Shown here: piece after piece, positions 23,522 to 35,058 of the stretch | Layout of the letters: each line of letters opens with the position of its first letter | Numbering within the stretch: position 1 is the stretch's first letter | From: Hyalella azteca | Taxonomy: Eukaryota > Arthropoda > Malacostraca > Amphipoda > Hyalellidae | Length of the DNA stretch: 64,000 nucleotides | Direction of reading: 5' to 3' | Assembly: GCF_000764305.2 (NCBI RefSeq) | Contig: NW_025940648.1 | Location: 32,289 to 96,288 of the forward strand | Notes under the pieces: model-generated | What the model was told of the DNA's origin: nothing | Seen by the model: the letters and a program-made list of their open reading frames with translations, nothing else | The model's database searches: none | Made by a program: the position numbers and the translations under genes

Positions 23522-24368
23522 CAGGGCTGTAATATCGCTGTAACATCGTCATGATAATCTTGTATTTAGGAACAAATATTATAACCCTTCTAGTTCCTAA
23601 ATTGTATCGTCTTAATTTTACCATTAAAATGTAACCTACAGAATGTTGCATTCAAAAACGCTGTCACCAAAATATTGCAATAGAAATATGGTATATTGAT
23701 ATTTGGTCTCTTTATATTGACTTTTTTTGACTGGAAGACATTGGCTAGATGGCAATTGCTTGATTATTTACCTTAGTTTTGTCTGGATAACGATTACTAG
23801 GTTTTTGACTATTATATTTACTAGATAAATAATAACTAGATGCTTGACCTTTGCTTTGGCTAGAAAATAAAACCAGATGCTTCACTATAAATAGGCTCGG
23901 CACACGATTCGCTAATATCGACAAGAAGTTTCAACAAGAAAGCACTCTAGATTATATCGATAGCCGCACTTCCCCTCGCTTCGCGCGTGCGCCAATCAGA
24001 GCGCAGCTCAGCGTGACCCTCGTGACGTCACGCTCAGCTGCAGCCAATCAACAAACTCACATTTTCGTTCCACCTTTCCAGTGATGGTCAGCTTTACGTT
24101 GAGAACGGTTATCGTGTCTCACTCTCTGTTAAATTTCGTAAGAAATTTACTTCTCGATTAAATTTTGTTGAATATCGGAAATAATTTAAAAATTCAAACA
24201 GTAATTAAATGATTTTATCTTAATTTTATTTTTAAAGTTCACATGGTATGCTCATGTTGTGAAAACACTAATTGAACGACTCGGCGAGCAGTGAATTGAT
24301 TGAAAACTTAACTAAAATCGTTGCTACGTGCGACCGGCAGTAGAACTCTTCGCAGTACATGTCGACCT

Positions 24369-24525
24369 GGAGGTATGATCTAGAGGTATGATCTAGAGGT
24401 ATGATCTAGAGGTATGATCTAGAGGTATGATCTAGAGGTATGATCTATAGGCATGATCTAGAGGCATGATCTATAGGCATGATCCAGAGGCATGATCTAG
24501 AGGTATGATCTGGAGGTATGTTCCA
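24369..24525 (+). repeat. 13-bp minisatellite, about 12 copies
   Basis: Unit AGGTATGATCTAG, with a block of variants (ATAGGCATGATCT) near the middle and right side. Confidence 0.92.
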
Positions 24526-25051
24526 CATGTATGTTTTTAAGTGAGTTATCTTTTGACGAGTTATGCGAGGTTTGTTAAAATATTCTTATACTTTTCTCCT
24601 GATTTGTGATATTATTAATGTTATTTAATGAACTGTTCAGAGTTTTGGTGCGAATAACTGCCTCAATTTTTGAATTAAAGGCAGATCAGCATATCCTACA
24701 GAAGTTTATTCCATCAAATGAGAGTTATCCATTTGCAGTGTCTATCTTATTATTGACTCATGCCACCTTCATTTAAACAAATGCGGGTCGTTGCTAAACA
24801 CAGTATATTGAAGTTATGTGCAAATTACTTCTTTATTGTTCCTTACTATCGAACAAGTAAAGCCGGTATTATGAAGAGGAATTTAGGTTCAAAACAACTC
24901 ATTGTGGTAATCATCCCTTCCCACTTATAATTATTTTGTCATCAAATATCATCAGACAGAAGCTGATTTTTGTCAGGAACTAAAACTTTTTCATTCGCAG
25001 TTTGGTCGAAGTCAATAAATTAGTTAGATAAATGAACTGTGAACGAGAAAA

Positions 25052-25279
25052 AACTGCAGGTCGCAGGCTGCACACAAACATGGCGTCGCAGTGCAGGCCG
25101 CAGGCTGTGCACAAACATGGCGTCGCAGTGCAGGTCGCAGGCTGTGCACAAACATGGCGTCGCAGTGCAGGTCGCAGGCTGTACTGTACACAAACATGGC
25201 GTCGCAGTGCAGGTCGCAGGCTGTGCACAAACATGGCGTCGCAGTGCAGGTCGCAGGCTGTACACAAACATGGCGTCGT
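25052..25279 (+). repeat. 37-bp minisatellite, six copies
   Basis: ACAAACATGGCGTCGCAGTG recurs at 25074, 25111, 25148, 25190, 25227 and 25264. One unit carries a 5-bp insertion. Because 37 is not a multiple of three, all frames on both strands stay open across it, so several spurious frames arise here. Confidence 0.93.
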
Positions 25280-27663
25280 CCTGACAACCACACTCATGAC
25301 TTACCTCAACCTTTGCTCGCCGGCTCGAACATTTGTCAATGTTGAAGAGTAATGCTTGGAATAACGTTCAGATAAACTACTCATGATTCTTATATTCTTA
25401 GGGGCGAGAAATAAAATTAAAATAACGAAATACTGAATTTCTCTTAATAACATTTATTCAAGTAATTGAGTAATACTTTTGTACAAAAACTTTAACTTTT
25501 TTTACTGGAAAAATCTCACCATCAGTTTCAGCTTCAAAGAAATGAATTTATAGAATAATTAACGTTAAGAAATTATATTCAGGACTTCTTTTAACTTATT
25601 TATAGTAGCGCATCAATAGACGATGTCACGAAAACAGATAGATCTGTAAAGACAGAACCATCTCCACGTGTCCAAGCAGCAGCGTGATATACCCCGAAAA
25701 CAAGTTAATAATTCATATCATTGACTGCAATAATCAATGTTATCATGTTATTGCTACCGATGGCGCAATAACATTCGTGGAATTGGAGGATATGGTCAAG
25801 CTTCGGAAATGGTAACATTTTTAGAAATTAGTCGTGTTTTCTAGTTCGCTAATTCCGTGGATACTTTCCTTAATTGTTCTCATGAAATATTTGTTGCAAT
25901 AAATATTGCATAAAATATATCAAATTCACACAGGTATCTTGATGCAAAAACAAAGAATTTGAATTCCCGCCTCTAACAAGCGCACTTGTAAGGATCTCAG
26001 AATGGATTATTATCAGACGTACCGCATGATTGTTAACATAACTCATTAACTGCTGTAATGAGTTAAAGTAAAGTAATTAGGTAATTTTCATCTGGTGTGT
26101 ACTTTCGCTTGATATAAAAATTGAGTATATGCATTCGAAGTAGCTACGCATTTTCGTGTACATTACTGAAACTCTAGGGATTTTGCAGCTAAGATATCAT
26201 TTATTCGCGGAATTTCGGAATTAGAACTTTACAAACTTTCGAAGAATGTTTTATTTTTCGTGAATCTATTACGCTCAATTTGCTAGGTCTATGTTTTTTC
26301 GACCAACGATGAGTTATTAGCTACTTGACTATTAGTCTAGTCGTTAGCTGGCTTACCACTAGTTTGGTGATCAACTAGTTAGCTATTAGTCCAATCTCTA
26401 ACTAGTTTGCTACTAGTCTTCCTAGACTCCCACAATAGAACTGAAATAATAAAACGACGTTTTGGAACAAAAGCGCTACCCTAACCCCCACTTGACCGAG
26501 ACCTTCTAAAATCGGACAAACTCCCGGAGATTTAGTATGTAATGCAAATTCTATGAACTTGAACACAAACCCAATAAAATAATTATTTATTGGCTTTAAT
26601 TAAGCATATTTACTTATTCTGTTAACTGGAAATTGAACGCTTTTATATGCCTACATTTCAAAAGTTGTTTTAATGCGTGAGTCATAATTAATCTTGAACC
26701 ATACAGAGAAAATTGAGTGATTTTGTCACGTTTTACATCACCCGGAATTTTACATTAGAATACACGTAGTATACAATTCAAATAGCGATATGATCAATCT
26801 TATCTTCGATGGTAAATTTTATTGTCTTCGCTCAATCCCCCAAGATTTATTTAATCCCACCATGACAATAATTTTCCCAGGTTTGTGTCGACTTCTTCAG
26901 TAATGTTTGATTTATTGCAGTGCAGATTGGAAAGCGATGTCATAGAGTGAGCGGTTCGTTCCATTTTGTGCATAATTACTCCTGTAAATTCGCGTGTGCC
27001 CAACATCAACGTCAGCCCAATAACAGCTATCACGTTTTATGGGGCGACGGCTTTTAAGTAATGTAATCCAAATAAATGAAGTTTTAACTGATTATAACAG
27101 AGCTTCGTAAAATTTTTCATAATTATTCGAGTTAACTTTTGAAGATATTGAGGCACGAGAGATAAAATTTATCTGTCTCTCTATAATTTTTTGTCATCAA
27201 GATACGAGTATTTCCAATCTACAGTAATTTCTAAAAGTTGTAATTATTAATAGAAATTATGAACGTGAGGTGACAAATTCATGAGCGTGACGTTCAAAAT
27301 ATTAGTTTATGCACTACAAATGAATTGCGGGGGACACCAGTCGAAAACCAAGGAACCAATTAAAATCTAACAAATCATATCTGTAATCCATGAATAATAT
27401 TTCAAATAATGCGATTTTTTATGTTACTTATAACATATATGTTAATATTTTTTAATAGATTGCTATAGCATATGTATGTATAATTCTACGAACACACAGG
27501 TTAAGTTACCTCTCATTTTGGATAGAAGTTTGGCATCCAACCATTATCATTATCATTACTTCTCTCCCACCATTACTTCTACTTCGTCCATAACGTAACA
27601 TATACACACGTATAGGGATACCTCTCTTTTTAGGTAATAGTTTGCCATCCAACCCCGATGTGA

Positions 27664-27897
27664 TTCAGTATAGCCTATGTATTCAGTATAGACTATGTGT
27701 TCAGTATAGACTATGTGTTCAGTATAGACTATGTGTTCAGTATATACTATGTGTTCAGTATAGACTATGTGTTCAGTATAGACTATGTGTTCAGTATAGA
27801 CTATGTATTCAGTATAGACTGTGTATTCAGTATAGACTATGTATTCAGTATAGACTGTGTATTCAGTATAGACTATGTATTCAGTATATACTATGTA
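27664..27897 (+). repeat. 18-bp minisatellite, 13 copies
   Basis: Unit TTCAGTATAGACTATGTG, with the last base of GTG/GTA and a TAC/GAC site varying in blocks, as in minisatellites that expand by unequal exchange. Confidence 0.93.
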
Positions 27898-28001
27898 TTG
27901 ATTGTTGTTAAAACTGACGGTCAGGTCGGAGGCCTTGACCCAAACTGCAGTGCAGCGTTGGTTGTTCTACGCCATCATTGATCGAGTTCTACTCTGGAGC
28001 G

Positions 28002-28161
28002 TATATAAAAGACTAACGGACTCATCTTTGAAGTTCTTATTCGAAATATTTCATTATTTAATTTGTATGTGTAGATTGTGAGGCAATATTATGTTTCAGT
28101 TTCTGCTTACTAATTTATTCATTATTATTATGAGGCACTATAACTGATCCTGTTTTTGCAG
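28002..28161 (+). promoter_or_regulatory. TATA promoter candidate with spliced leader upstream of the GPCR gene
   Basis: TATATAAAA at 28002 lies in a less AT-rich neighbourhood. About 60 bp downstream a donor GTATGT occurs at 28065, and a strong acceptor (CCTGTTTTTGCAG) ends at 28161. The exon that follows from 28162 has an ATG opening a 20-codon frame (MEDQRQRSAFANINRRTLPS). It may be a 5' leader of the GPCR gene starting at 28969, or a short separate transcript, since AATAAA occurs near 28597. Confidence 0.4.
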
Positions 28162-28199
28162 GTGGAGTTTCCAGGGCTGAATGGAAGACCAGCGTCAAC

Positions 28200-28470
28200 G
28201 ATCAGCCTTCGCCAATATCAACAGAAGGACGTTACCCTCCTGAGAACTTCACCCTCCTGAGAATTTCACCCTCCTGAGAACTTTACCCTTCTGAAAACGT
28301 TTCTTCATGAAAACGTTACTGCCCAGAGGACGTTCCAGCAGAAAACGTTACCCTCCGAAGAGCGTTACCCCCTGAAGAGCGTTACCCTCCGAAGAACATT
28401 ACCCTTCTGAGAACATGACCATCCTGAAAACGTCACCCTCCCGCATACGTCACTTCTGGGAACTTTCCCT
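28200..28470 (+). repeat. Degenerate ~18-bp repeat (GTTACCCTCCTGAGAAC)
   Basis: Roughly twelve imperfect units share ACGTTACCCTCCTGA-type cores with frequent substitutions. They sit in the presumed leader region of the GPCR gene. Confidence 0.75.
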
Positions 28471-28968
28471 TGCTGAACTCGTTCGACGATCTTCGTGCTT
28501 CACTCTACTGAACTCAGCTAATATATTCGTAACTTCCGTCGACGCATAATCCGTTCGAGCCTCTTTACTTGAACACGTCATTTTATGAAGAATGTTTAAT
28601 AAATAAAATACGGAAATCACTGAACTAATATCGAAAAGATTTCAGGAGTCAAATCCAGGACTAAACCGTGGTTCTGAATCAAACTCTGAAATTTGAAGTA
28701 ATTAGATTATTTCTTCATTACCATTGTAATTTTCTCAAATACTTCTGAAAATATAACACCGTGATATATATACTTTCTATTCAAGTTCAGGTTTATTTAT
28801 CAAGTACTATGAAATTTAAACATTTAAATGTGTACATGTTCGTAGACTAACTTTGGCATTGAGAAAACATTTTAGAGAATCAAGAATATGAAATAAATAT
28901 TTAACGGAATCGAAAGGGGTGTTAGCCACCAATCGGCAATCGAAGAGAATTTGTCACAAAAACTCACC

Positions 28969-31182
28969 ATGTCGGCCTGTGTAAACGGCTACCGTATCAC
29001 CATTCAGGTTATTCCTACCTTGGTTAACCAAAGTGTAAAGCTTGTACCATATAAAAAGTATGAACGATGTCCAGAAGATCCCGGTCCCATAATAGCGGCT
29101 GTTTTCTTGACTCTCATATTCGTGGTGTCAGTGGTCTTATCAATCATGATCATAGTTACAATAATCACAAGCTTTTCATTGAAGAAGTTATTATACTCGA
29201 AGTTAATCCTGAACATCTGTTCTGTTGTTATTTTAGACTGTTTTCTGAACCTAACTATCGCCTTAGTTTACGTTTCTACAGCACCGTGGCAATTCGGGTA
29301 TCCAGTTTGCTATATCAACTCATTCTTCATGCTTCTCATCACACTGGAAATGATTTTAGCTATTGCACTATTCGCGATGGACAGATTACTGGTCCTGAGG
29401 AAATTCGCCCCATACTTGAGTATGTCTAAGAACAAAGTGACAGCTCTTATTTTGCTGACATGGCTGATAAGTCTGAGTTTGTCACTGCCAGTGGTCGTCG
29501 GGTTCTCAAGCATGCCGTACAAGATGAGATATTCGTGCAGTGTAGCAGACAGCAGAGACGATGAGTATCTCATCGTGCGGCTAATAATCGTGATTATTTT
29601 CCCTGTATTCATGCTATTCTTTATCCTATTTATTACTTGCTACATTTTCCACACTGAGAAAACTAAGCACAAAAAAGTGAAGGGTGGTCAAACATACACG
29701 TACCTCGACCAGATCCTCATGACTCCGTACTACAGGAACGAGATCTACCCGTCGCTCTGCATGATGGCCCTTGTTGTGGCTTACTTCATCTTCTGGCTTC
29801 CCTTTGCCTTTTTAATCACATTGGATCCTCTTCTTTCGCAAGACTGGTTCAATAAAACTGAACCATCTGGTCAAATATTGTCAGGTGCAAACACATCAAA
29901 TACGAACACAACCAACCATATCCCTGAGATGATCAACACGCCCGTTTATGAGACGGTGTTTATTTGGTTTCGATTTATATTCGATTTGCTAGTCCCCATC
30001 ATCATCTTTACTTCACTTAAAGACGTGAGGCTGAAGTGTGAAAATTTGATCATGTGTTGCAGACCTGCTACAATTGATGCCACTTCACCAAAGCACATGA
30101 ATTCTACGTTCATGAAGACGCCCAAGTCTTCGGGGTTCGCAGAACTCAAATACACGAGCAAAAAGACCAAGAATGACCAGAAGAATATGGTCAGTTTCAA
30201 CACCCCAGTCTTATTTGTGACGGATGATGGACTCCAAATCAGGACCGTGGACGAAACCTACGCGGAGGTGAGCGATCACAAGAGCCTCTTGGGCTTCAAC
30301 AAGAATGCAAACCCAGAGCCCAAATTTTCCTACGAGTCATGCGATATCGTCATGCCCAGCGAAGAGTTCACGGACTTCGAAGGCGAGTTTGACATCAGTG
30401 AGGATATCGTGCCTAAGAAACACTACGCACAACTGCAGGACGACTACGAGGACGAAAAAAGTTTCACGGAGCAAGTAATCATGGGGGCCAACCGGGCTCT
30501 TATGGCGCAAAAAGCCGAAGAAGATGAAAATTTAAACAACAGGCACATAGACTCTGAAGCCGGCGGCCTACAGTCAAGACCGGAGTCAGTGAAAGAAGAG
30601 AAGAAACCCAATAAGGTTGCCGAAATTGATGAACGTGAAATGATGGAAGTCGAAGAAAAGTTCGATGAAACCATAGACCTTAACGAAAAGCCTAAAAAAG
30701 CAAAGAAACATGTTAGGTTTGACACAGAGAACTTGATTCAAAGCATTCCTAGACCACGTTCGAATGAAAGTTCCATTGGGGATGACGAATTTGAAACTGT
30801 GAGCATTAATTCAAATGATTCCGGAGTCTGGGCCGACTCTGAGTTAGACGAATCAGAACTCGTCAAAATTTCCGGAAAGAAGTTCAAGCCTAAGAGAGTT
30901 GTACATAATATTCGTAATCCGCCACCAATGACATTGAATAAAAAGAACAGCGGTTACGGACGGTTAGGCAAACCAACGCCCAAACGAAAAGTTTCAAAAA
31001 ATCAAGTGGACCCAAACATAGTTTCTAAAAATCACCACAACGCAGCCGCTACAAAAAAACTTCCAGGCACTCCCAGTCTGCATAATATCAAGAGCAGGTA
31101 CATGGATCATTATAAGAACACAAACGCAACTGCCAACTCAGTCAAAAAAATTGTCAAGCCTCCTAGTTTACAAAGCTATTAG
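28969..31182 (+). CDS. Orphan class A-like G-protein-coupled receptor, single coding exon
   Basis: The start is the ATG at 28969 (context CACCATGT), giving 737 residues with no intron. Seven hydrophobic segments lie at about 40-66, 79-102, 115-137, 157-178, 201-226, 262-285 and 329-349. Class A signs: C114 before TM3 and C190 in loop 2 (the usual disulfide), MDRL in place of DRY at the end of TM3, FWLPF in TM6 as a CWxP variant, and DLLVPIIIF in place of NPxxY. N-glycosylation sequons lie near the N-terminus (NQS) and in the third extracellular loop (NKT, NTS, NTT). The C-terminal tail, about 370 residues, is very long, acidic and later Lys-rich, with KKHVRF at 579-584 matching the RVxF type of PP1-docking motif. 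I cannot name the ligand or subfamily. Receptor signalling at the plasma membrane is inferred. The altered DRY and NPxxY motifs could mean unusual coupling. Confidence 0.85.
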   Translation: MSACVNGYRITIQVIPTLVNQSVKLVPYKKYERCPEDPGPIIAAVFLTLIFVVSVVLSIMIIVTIITSFSLKKLLYSKLILNICSVVILDCFLNLTIALVYVSTAPWQFGYPVCYINSFFMLLITLEMILAIALFAMDRLLVLRKFAPYLSMSKNKVTALILLTWLISLSLSLPVVVGFSSMPYKMRYSCSVADSRDDEYLIVRLIIVIIFPVFMLFFILFITCYIFHTEKTKHKKVKGGQTYTYLDQILMTPYYRNEIYPSLCMMALVVAYFIFWLPFAFLITLDPLLSQDWFNKTEPSGQILSGANTSNTNTTNHIPEMINTPVYETVFIWFRFIFDLLVPIIIFTSLKDVRLKCENLIMCCRPATIDATSPKHMNSTFMKTPKSSGFAELKYTSKKTKNDQKNMVSFNTPVLFVTDDGLQIRTVDETYAEVSDHKSLLGFNKNANPEPKFSYESCDIVMPSEEFTDFEGEFDISEDIVPKKHYAQLQDDYEDEKSFTEQVIMGANRALMAQKAEEDENLNNRHIDSEAGGLQSRPESVKEEKKPNKVAEIDEREMMEVEEKFDETIDLNEKPKKAKKHVRFDTENLIQSIPRPRSNESSIGDDEFETVSINSNDSGVWADSELDESELVKISGKKFKPKRVVHNIRNPPPMTLNKKNSGYGRLGKPTPKRKVSKNQVDPNIVSKNHHNAAATKKLPGTPSLHNIKSRYMDHYKNTNATANSVKKIVKPPSLQSY

Positions 31183-34100
31183 GGAAGTCTTTCTTGTCTG
31201 AATGTCAGACGACCAATGGGAGCTAACCTTGGGCCGTCAATGGCAGAGCAATGTAGTCAATCAGTTTGTGAATTTAGTTTCTTATGCACATTGTAAATAG
31301 ATTAGTTATATGTACAAATTTTAACATTTGTACTTATTATTATGTTCTTTTTGACCAAAGTTATAGGTGAACTATAAATACTCATTTTAACGACAGTATT
31401 TGAGTGCAGTATAGTCGAGTCTGTGTAAACTGCTGAAAGTAATAATGCAATGCTTTGCTAGATGTTTTAATTTGAAATTTATGGCCTTACCTGCTCATAA
31501 GAACATTATTTAATTTTTGCTGTGGTCAATTTGTTGTGAGCGAAACATTTGAACTGTAACTCACGAGCACTGAGCCAGAAGGCACATTTGAACTGCAGTT
31601 CAGAACACAAATATTCGATTAGTCAGAGAAATTGGCGCCTCTTAGTGATGAATTTCATGTTGCCTATAAATATTACTTGATTCAAATGCCGATATGATTG
31701 TAATGCCAGACATGTTCTTGAGGGTTGTCATGAGTTTTTAGGTCGTAATTATTTATCTGTTATTGGTTTAATCAAATGGTTCAACTCATAATTGGTTCAA
31801 TCAATTAGAGTTACCCGTTACTGGTTCAACTGCAGCAAGATTGTCTGTGTCGACAGAATTATTCTCATAAGTTTTTAATGAAATGAACCATAAGTCAGGT
31901 AGTCCATATTCTTAAATATTATTTTGTTATTGTTAATTTTAAATATATATTTGTTCATGATCCGTGACCTTTGGAGATAAAAACAATAATTTCATGTTCG
32001 TTTGATGGAACTATGTTCAAATATTCCACATCAACACTGAATCATTCTAGTCTGTACCGAATGGTTTGCAGGAGCCAAATTCTCGACAAACCAATATCTA
32101 GGCACATGCCTTACTAGCAATAACATCTTAGAGTACAAACTTCTACATTATATGCTAAAATCGAAATTTCCAAGGGAACATAGTTCAAGACTATATTTTT
32201 ATAGCCTGCGTTCGAGCAGAATGAATTTAATGAATGAAGCCCCGGACGTTGTTGCGTTTGCCTGATGTTGCTGCAACCGCTGGATGCGTTTGCTATGTTT
32301 TTGAGAGGCGTGAGAAGTGGTGCCGTTGACTTGATATTATGTAATATCAAATATTATGTAATGTCAAATATTATGTTATGTCAAATAATATGTAATGTCA
32401 AATATTATTTAATATCAAATATTATGTAATATCAATATAACTACGCAATAGAGAAATAAAACAGGTGATGACGTCAGAGGTTCACACAAATCCAACGCGA
32501 GTGTTCTCTATGTGATCGCCAAAGTTCAAAGGTAGTGGCACTTTATGTCAGTTATTTTCAGCAGATTTGAGTGCGTTCACAAAATAGGAGTGCCTTTAAT
32601 ATTAATTAGTCGTCTTTCTGTGTGTTTCTGTGTCATTAGCTTCTATTGAAGCTATAATATGTTTAAACTTACATAATTATTGAAATTATTTTGATTGCTT
32701 AATAAATCTAAACCAGCCATTGACAATAAGATGCTTACAAATATATTCGTTAAAAAATTCTAGTACTTTTACCTATTTAACTGTCATATGTCTAAACTAT
32801 TTCCTCTTCCGTTAGCTAACGAAAACTAAAGCAAGGGAGGTTTAAGATGACAATAAAAAACTGATTAGTGCATATAGCATTTTCTTCATTCATTAATTAG
32901 ATGAGAAGTAGACCGATATAGCCCAACTGTCCCGGGAGAATACGCATAGCCGAATAAGACCCCAACCACATCATGCACTCGAAAAAATTAATGTCATGTT
33001 GTCTAAATAGTGACACACTCTATAGTGTGTCAGGTTGGTCCACACAAGGACAAGAAGTGCTTCGCTATTTTTTGTCCCACTAATTTCTCTGAGAATGGCC
33101 TTACTCCATGCCGGTCCGTTCACTTTTGTCCTAATGTAAATAAATGTACGAAATATATATGCAAACCTTCGAGGCTTCTCATAAATCAACAGGATAAAAC
33201 ATATAAGTAATCTTTATCAATCCCTAAAAAACGATCTGACAAATTAACGTACGCCTATCTTTATGAACCAATGCAATTATTTGTCAATTAAATTCATAAA
33301 ATATTCAATAAAAATTCAGCGATGAACACAGCACCGCGGTAAAAAAAAAGTTCAGAATCACGATTTGTTCAACTTGCATGAAGTTTATTATTTAGATCAA
33401 CTTTAGAGAGAAAATTGTTGCCTGTTTTTCCTTATACGTTGAGGTTTGAATCATCCCTGCAGAAACTGATGAATGTCAACCTAAATTCTGGGCGGGAAGC
33501 TTTATAATAGGAGACACGCAAATGACTATAGATGTAATTGCAATCAATGTGTGACCAATCCTAAAACTCTGGACATCGTCTTCGTCTCTTTATAAGTTTT
33601 AATTCAACCTAGGTTAATTATTAACGATTTTACAAGTATTAGACACATATCGACAATAAACCCAGGACTGAACCTCTTTCCATCAAATAATGATAGGATG
33701 ATTTTTTGTTGATTACCTACCATATAAACTTGTCGCTTCGTGAAGCCAATTAATCAATATAAGCTGATCAACAAGCACATATTCATGGTATTGAAACTTG
33801 AATTATATCATTCTTCTCGTGTATTTATTCCGCCATTTTTGGGAGGATGACCTGAGCGTTCCACCGCTATCTCTTTGTGATGAATTCCTCACGCAGCACG
33901 TCAACTGATGATTAATATCATATATTTAATAATTAAATAACTAATTCGTGCTTTCATAGCGTAGATATAGTCACTAGACTGCGACTTAATCCTCTCGACT
34001 GCGGAGAATAGAATACAAGGACGTACTGGATGCGCCTGGTATAGCTGCTGATATATGGAAACATTATATGTTTAAGCCATGACTTAATAAAGCACACACT

Positions 34101-35058
34101 TATATTGAATGAAAATAATTTATGCAAAGCGTGAAGGAAAAACAAATTTTAAAACAAAATATGATAATTCCAATATATAACAAGGAAAGCGCGACTTCGC
34201 TGTTATTGTGCGACTATGGAGCAAATACGAGCGAAATATTTAACTGTTCTCCAAAATGATGAAAACCAATACGAATATTGGTTTAATAAAAATTATTCAA
34301 ACAATATGGGTCTATGTTTGGAAAGTACGGTCGGAAAATACGGTTGAAAAACAGTTGAAATAATTTCAAGCTTTAATTTAAAACATTAAAGAAAAACGAA
34401 TTGAAATTAATTTAAATACGTTTGGGGTTAGAAAATTATTTTAAATATTTCACTACTATTAAATTCCCACTTCAGTGAACCGAAGAAGTTATGATTTTCT
34501 TAAACTGTTAGCACCAAATATCACCAAGCTTGAATTAGCAGAATATAATATAACTACCTACAGGAATGACGCCTTTGATGTAAAGAGCCCATAATTTTTT
34601 TTTTCGAACAAAATACAATTGTGAATCACGAATAACTTTTGAAATTGTTAAGCTCTCACGCATATATTTTACAGTCTGCCCTCTAGTCATTTCGACTCCT
34701 ACCCTTGAATTTAACCTCTGCGTCTCCAGCAGCTCACATCAAAACAAAAGTTGAGGATAATGACTTTCTTAAATAAGAACCCAATAACCTCAATGAATAC
34801 AGTGAACCTAATAACCCCGATGATGATATTGCATCAGTTTCAAAAAGCCCTGAAATAATTTATTTAAGGAAATAACAGTCTAATAAATAATAACATAATT
34901 TATGAATGGTTTCAAAAGCTCTGAAACAATTACTTTAAGGAAATAATAGTTTAACAACATAATTTATGAATGAGCGATCGTGAAATGATTTCATTCAAGG
35001 CAAATTTAATCGTAGTCATCATGAGTGTTGTTGCTGTTGTTGTTGTTGCTGTTGCTGT
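31183..35058. other. GPCR 3' region and spacer to RPCH
   Basis: This is AT-rich sequence with no recognisable exon. A 19-bp repeat lies at 32335-32445, and an AATAAA at 32454 could close the GPCR transcript. An inverted AATAAA at 34859-34864 is placed to serve the minus-strand RPCH gene. Confidence 0.5.
32335..32445 (+). repeat. 19-bp AT-rich tandem repeat, about six copies
   Basis: Unit like AATATTATGTAATGTCAAA, with single-base changes between copies. Confidence 0.85.

Larger units (their letters stand above)
17964..28001. other. Gene-poor, repeat-rich spacer
   Basis: After the polyadenylation signal at 18376 I find no exon that can be tied to a protein family. The stretch holds a 270-bp foldback, seven minisatellites or element copies listed separately, and AT-rich DNA. 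The longest open frames (19894-20283, plus, 129 residues; 20458-20721, plus) have no recognisable domain and no supporting splice context. A degenerate ACTAGT-rich stretch lies at 26300-26430. Confidence 0.5.

Noticed and set aside
25020..25352. Six overlapping open frames of 80-106 residues on both strands
   Set aside because: They are produced by a 37-bp minisatellite with no stop in any frame; there is no start context, splice context or known domain.
27642..27981. Repetitive peptides of the QYRLCV and FSIDYV types
   Set aside because: Translation of an 18-bp minisatellite in different frames, without coding bias.
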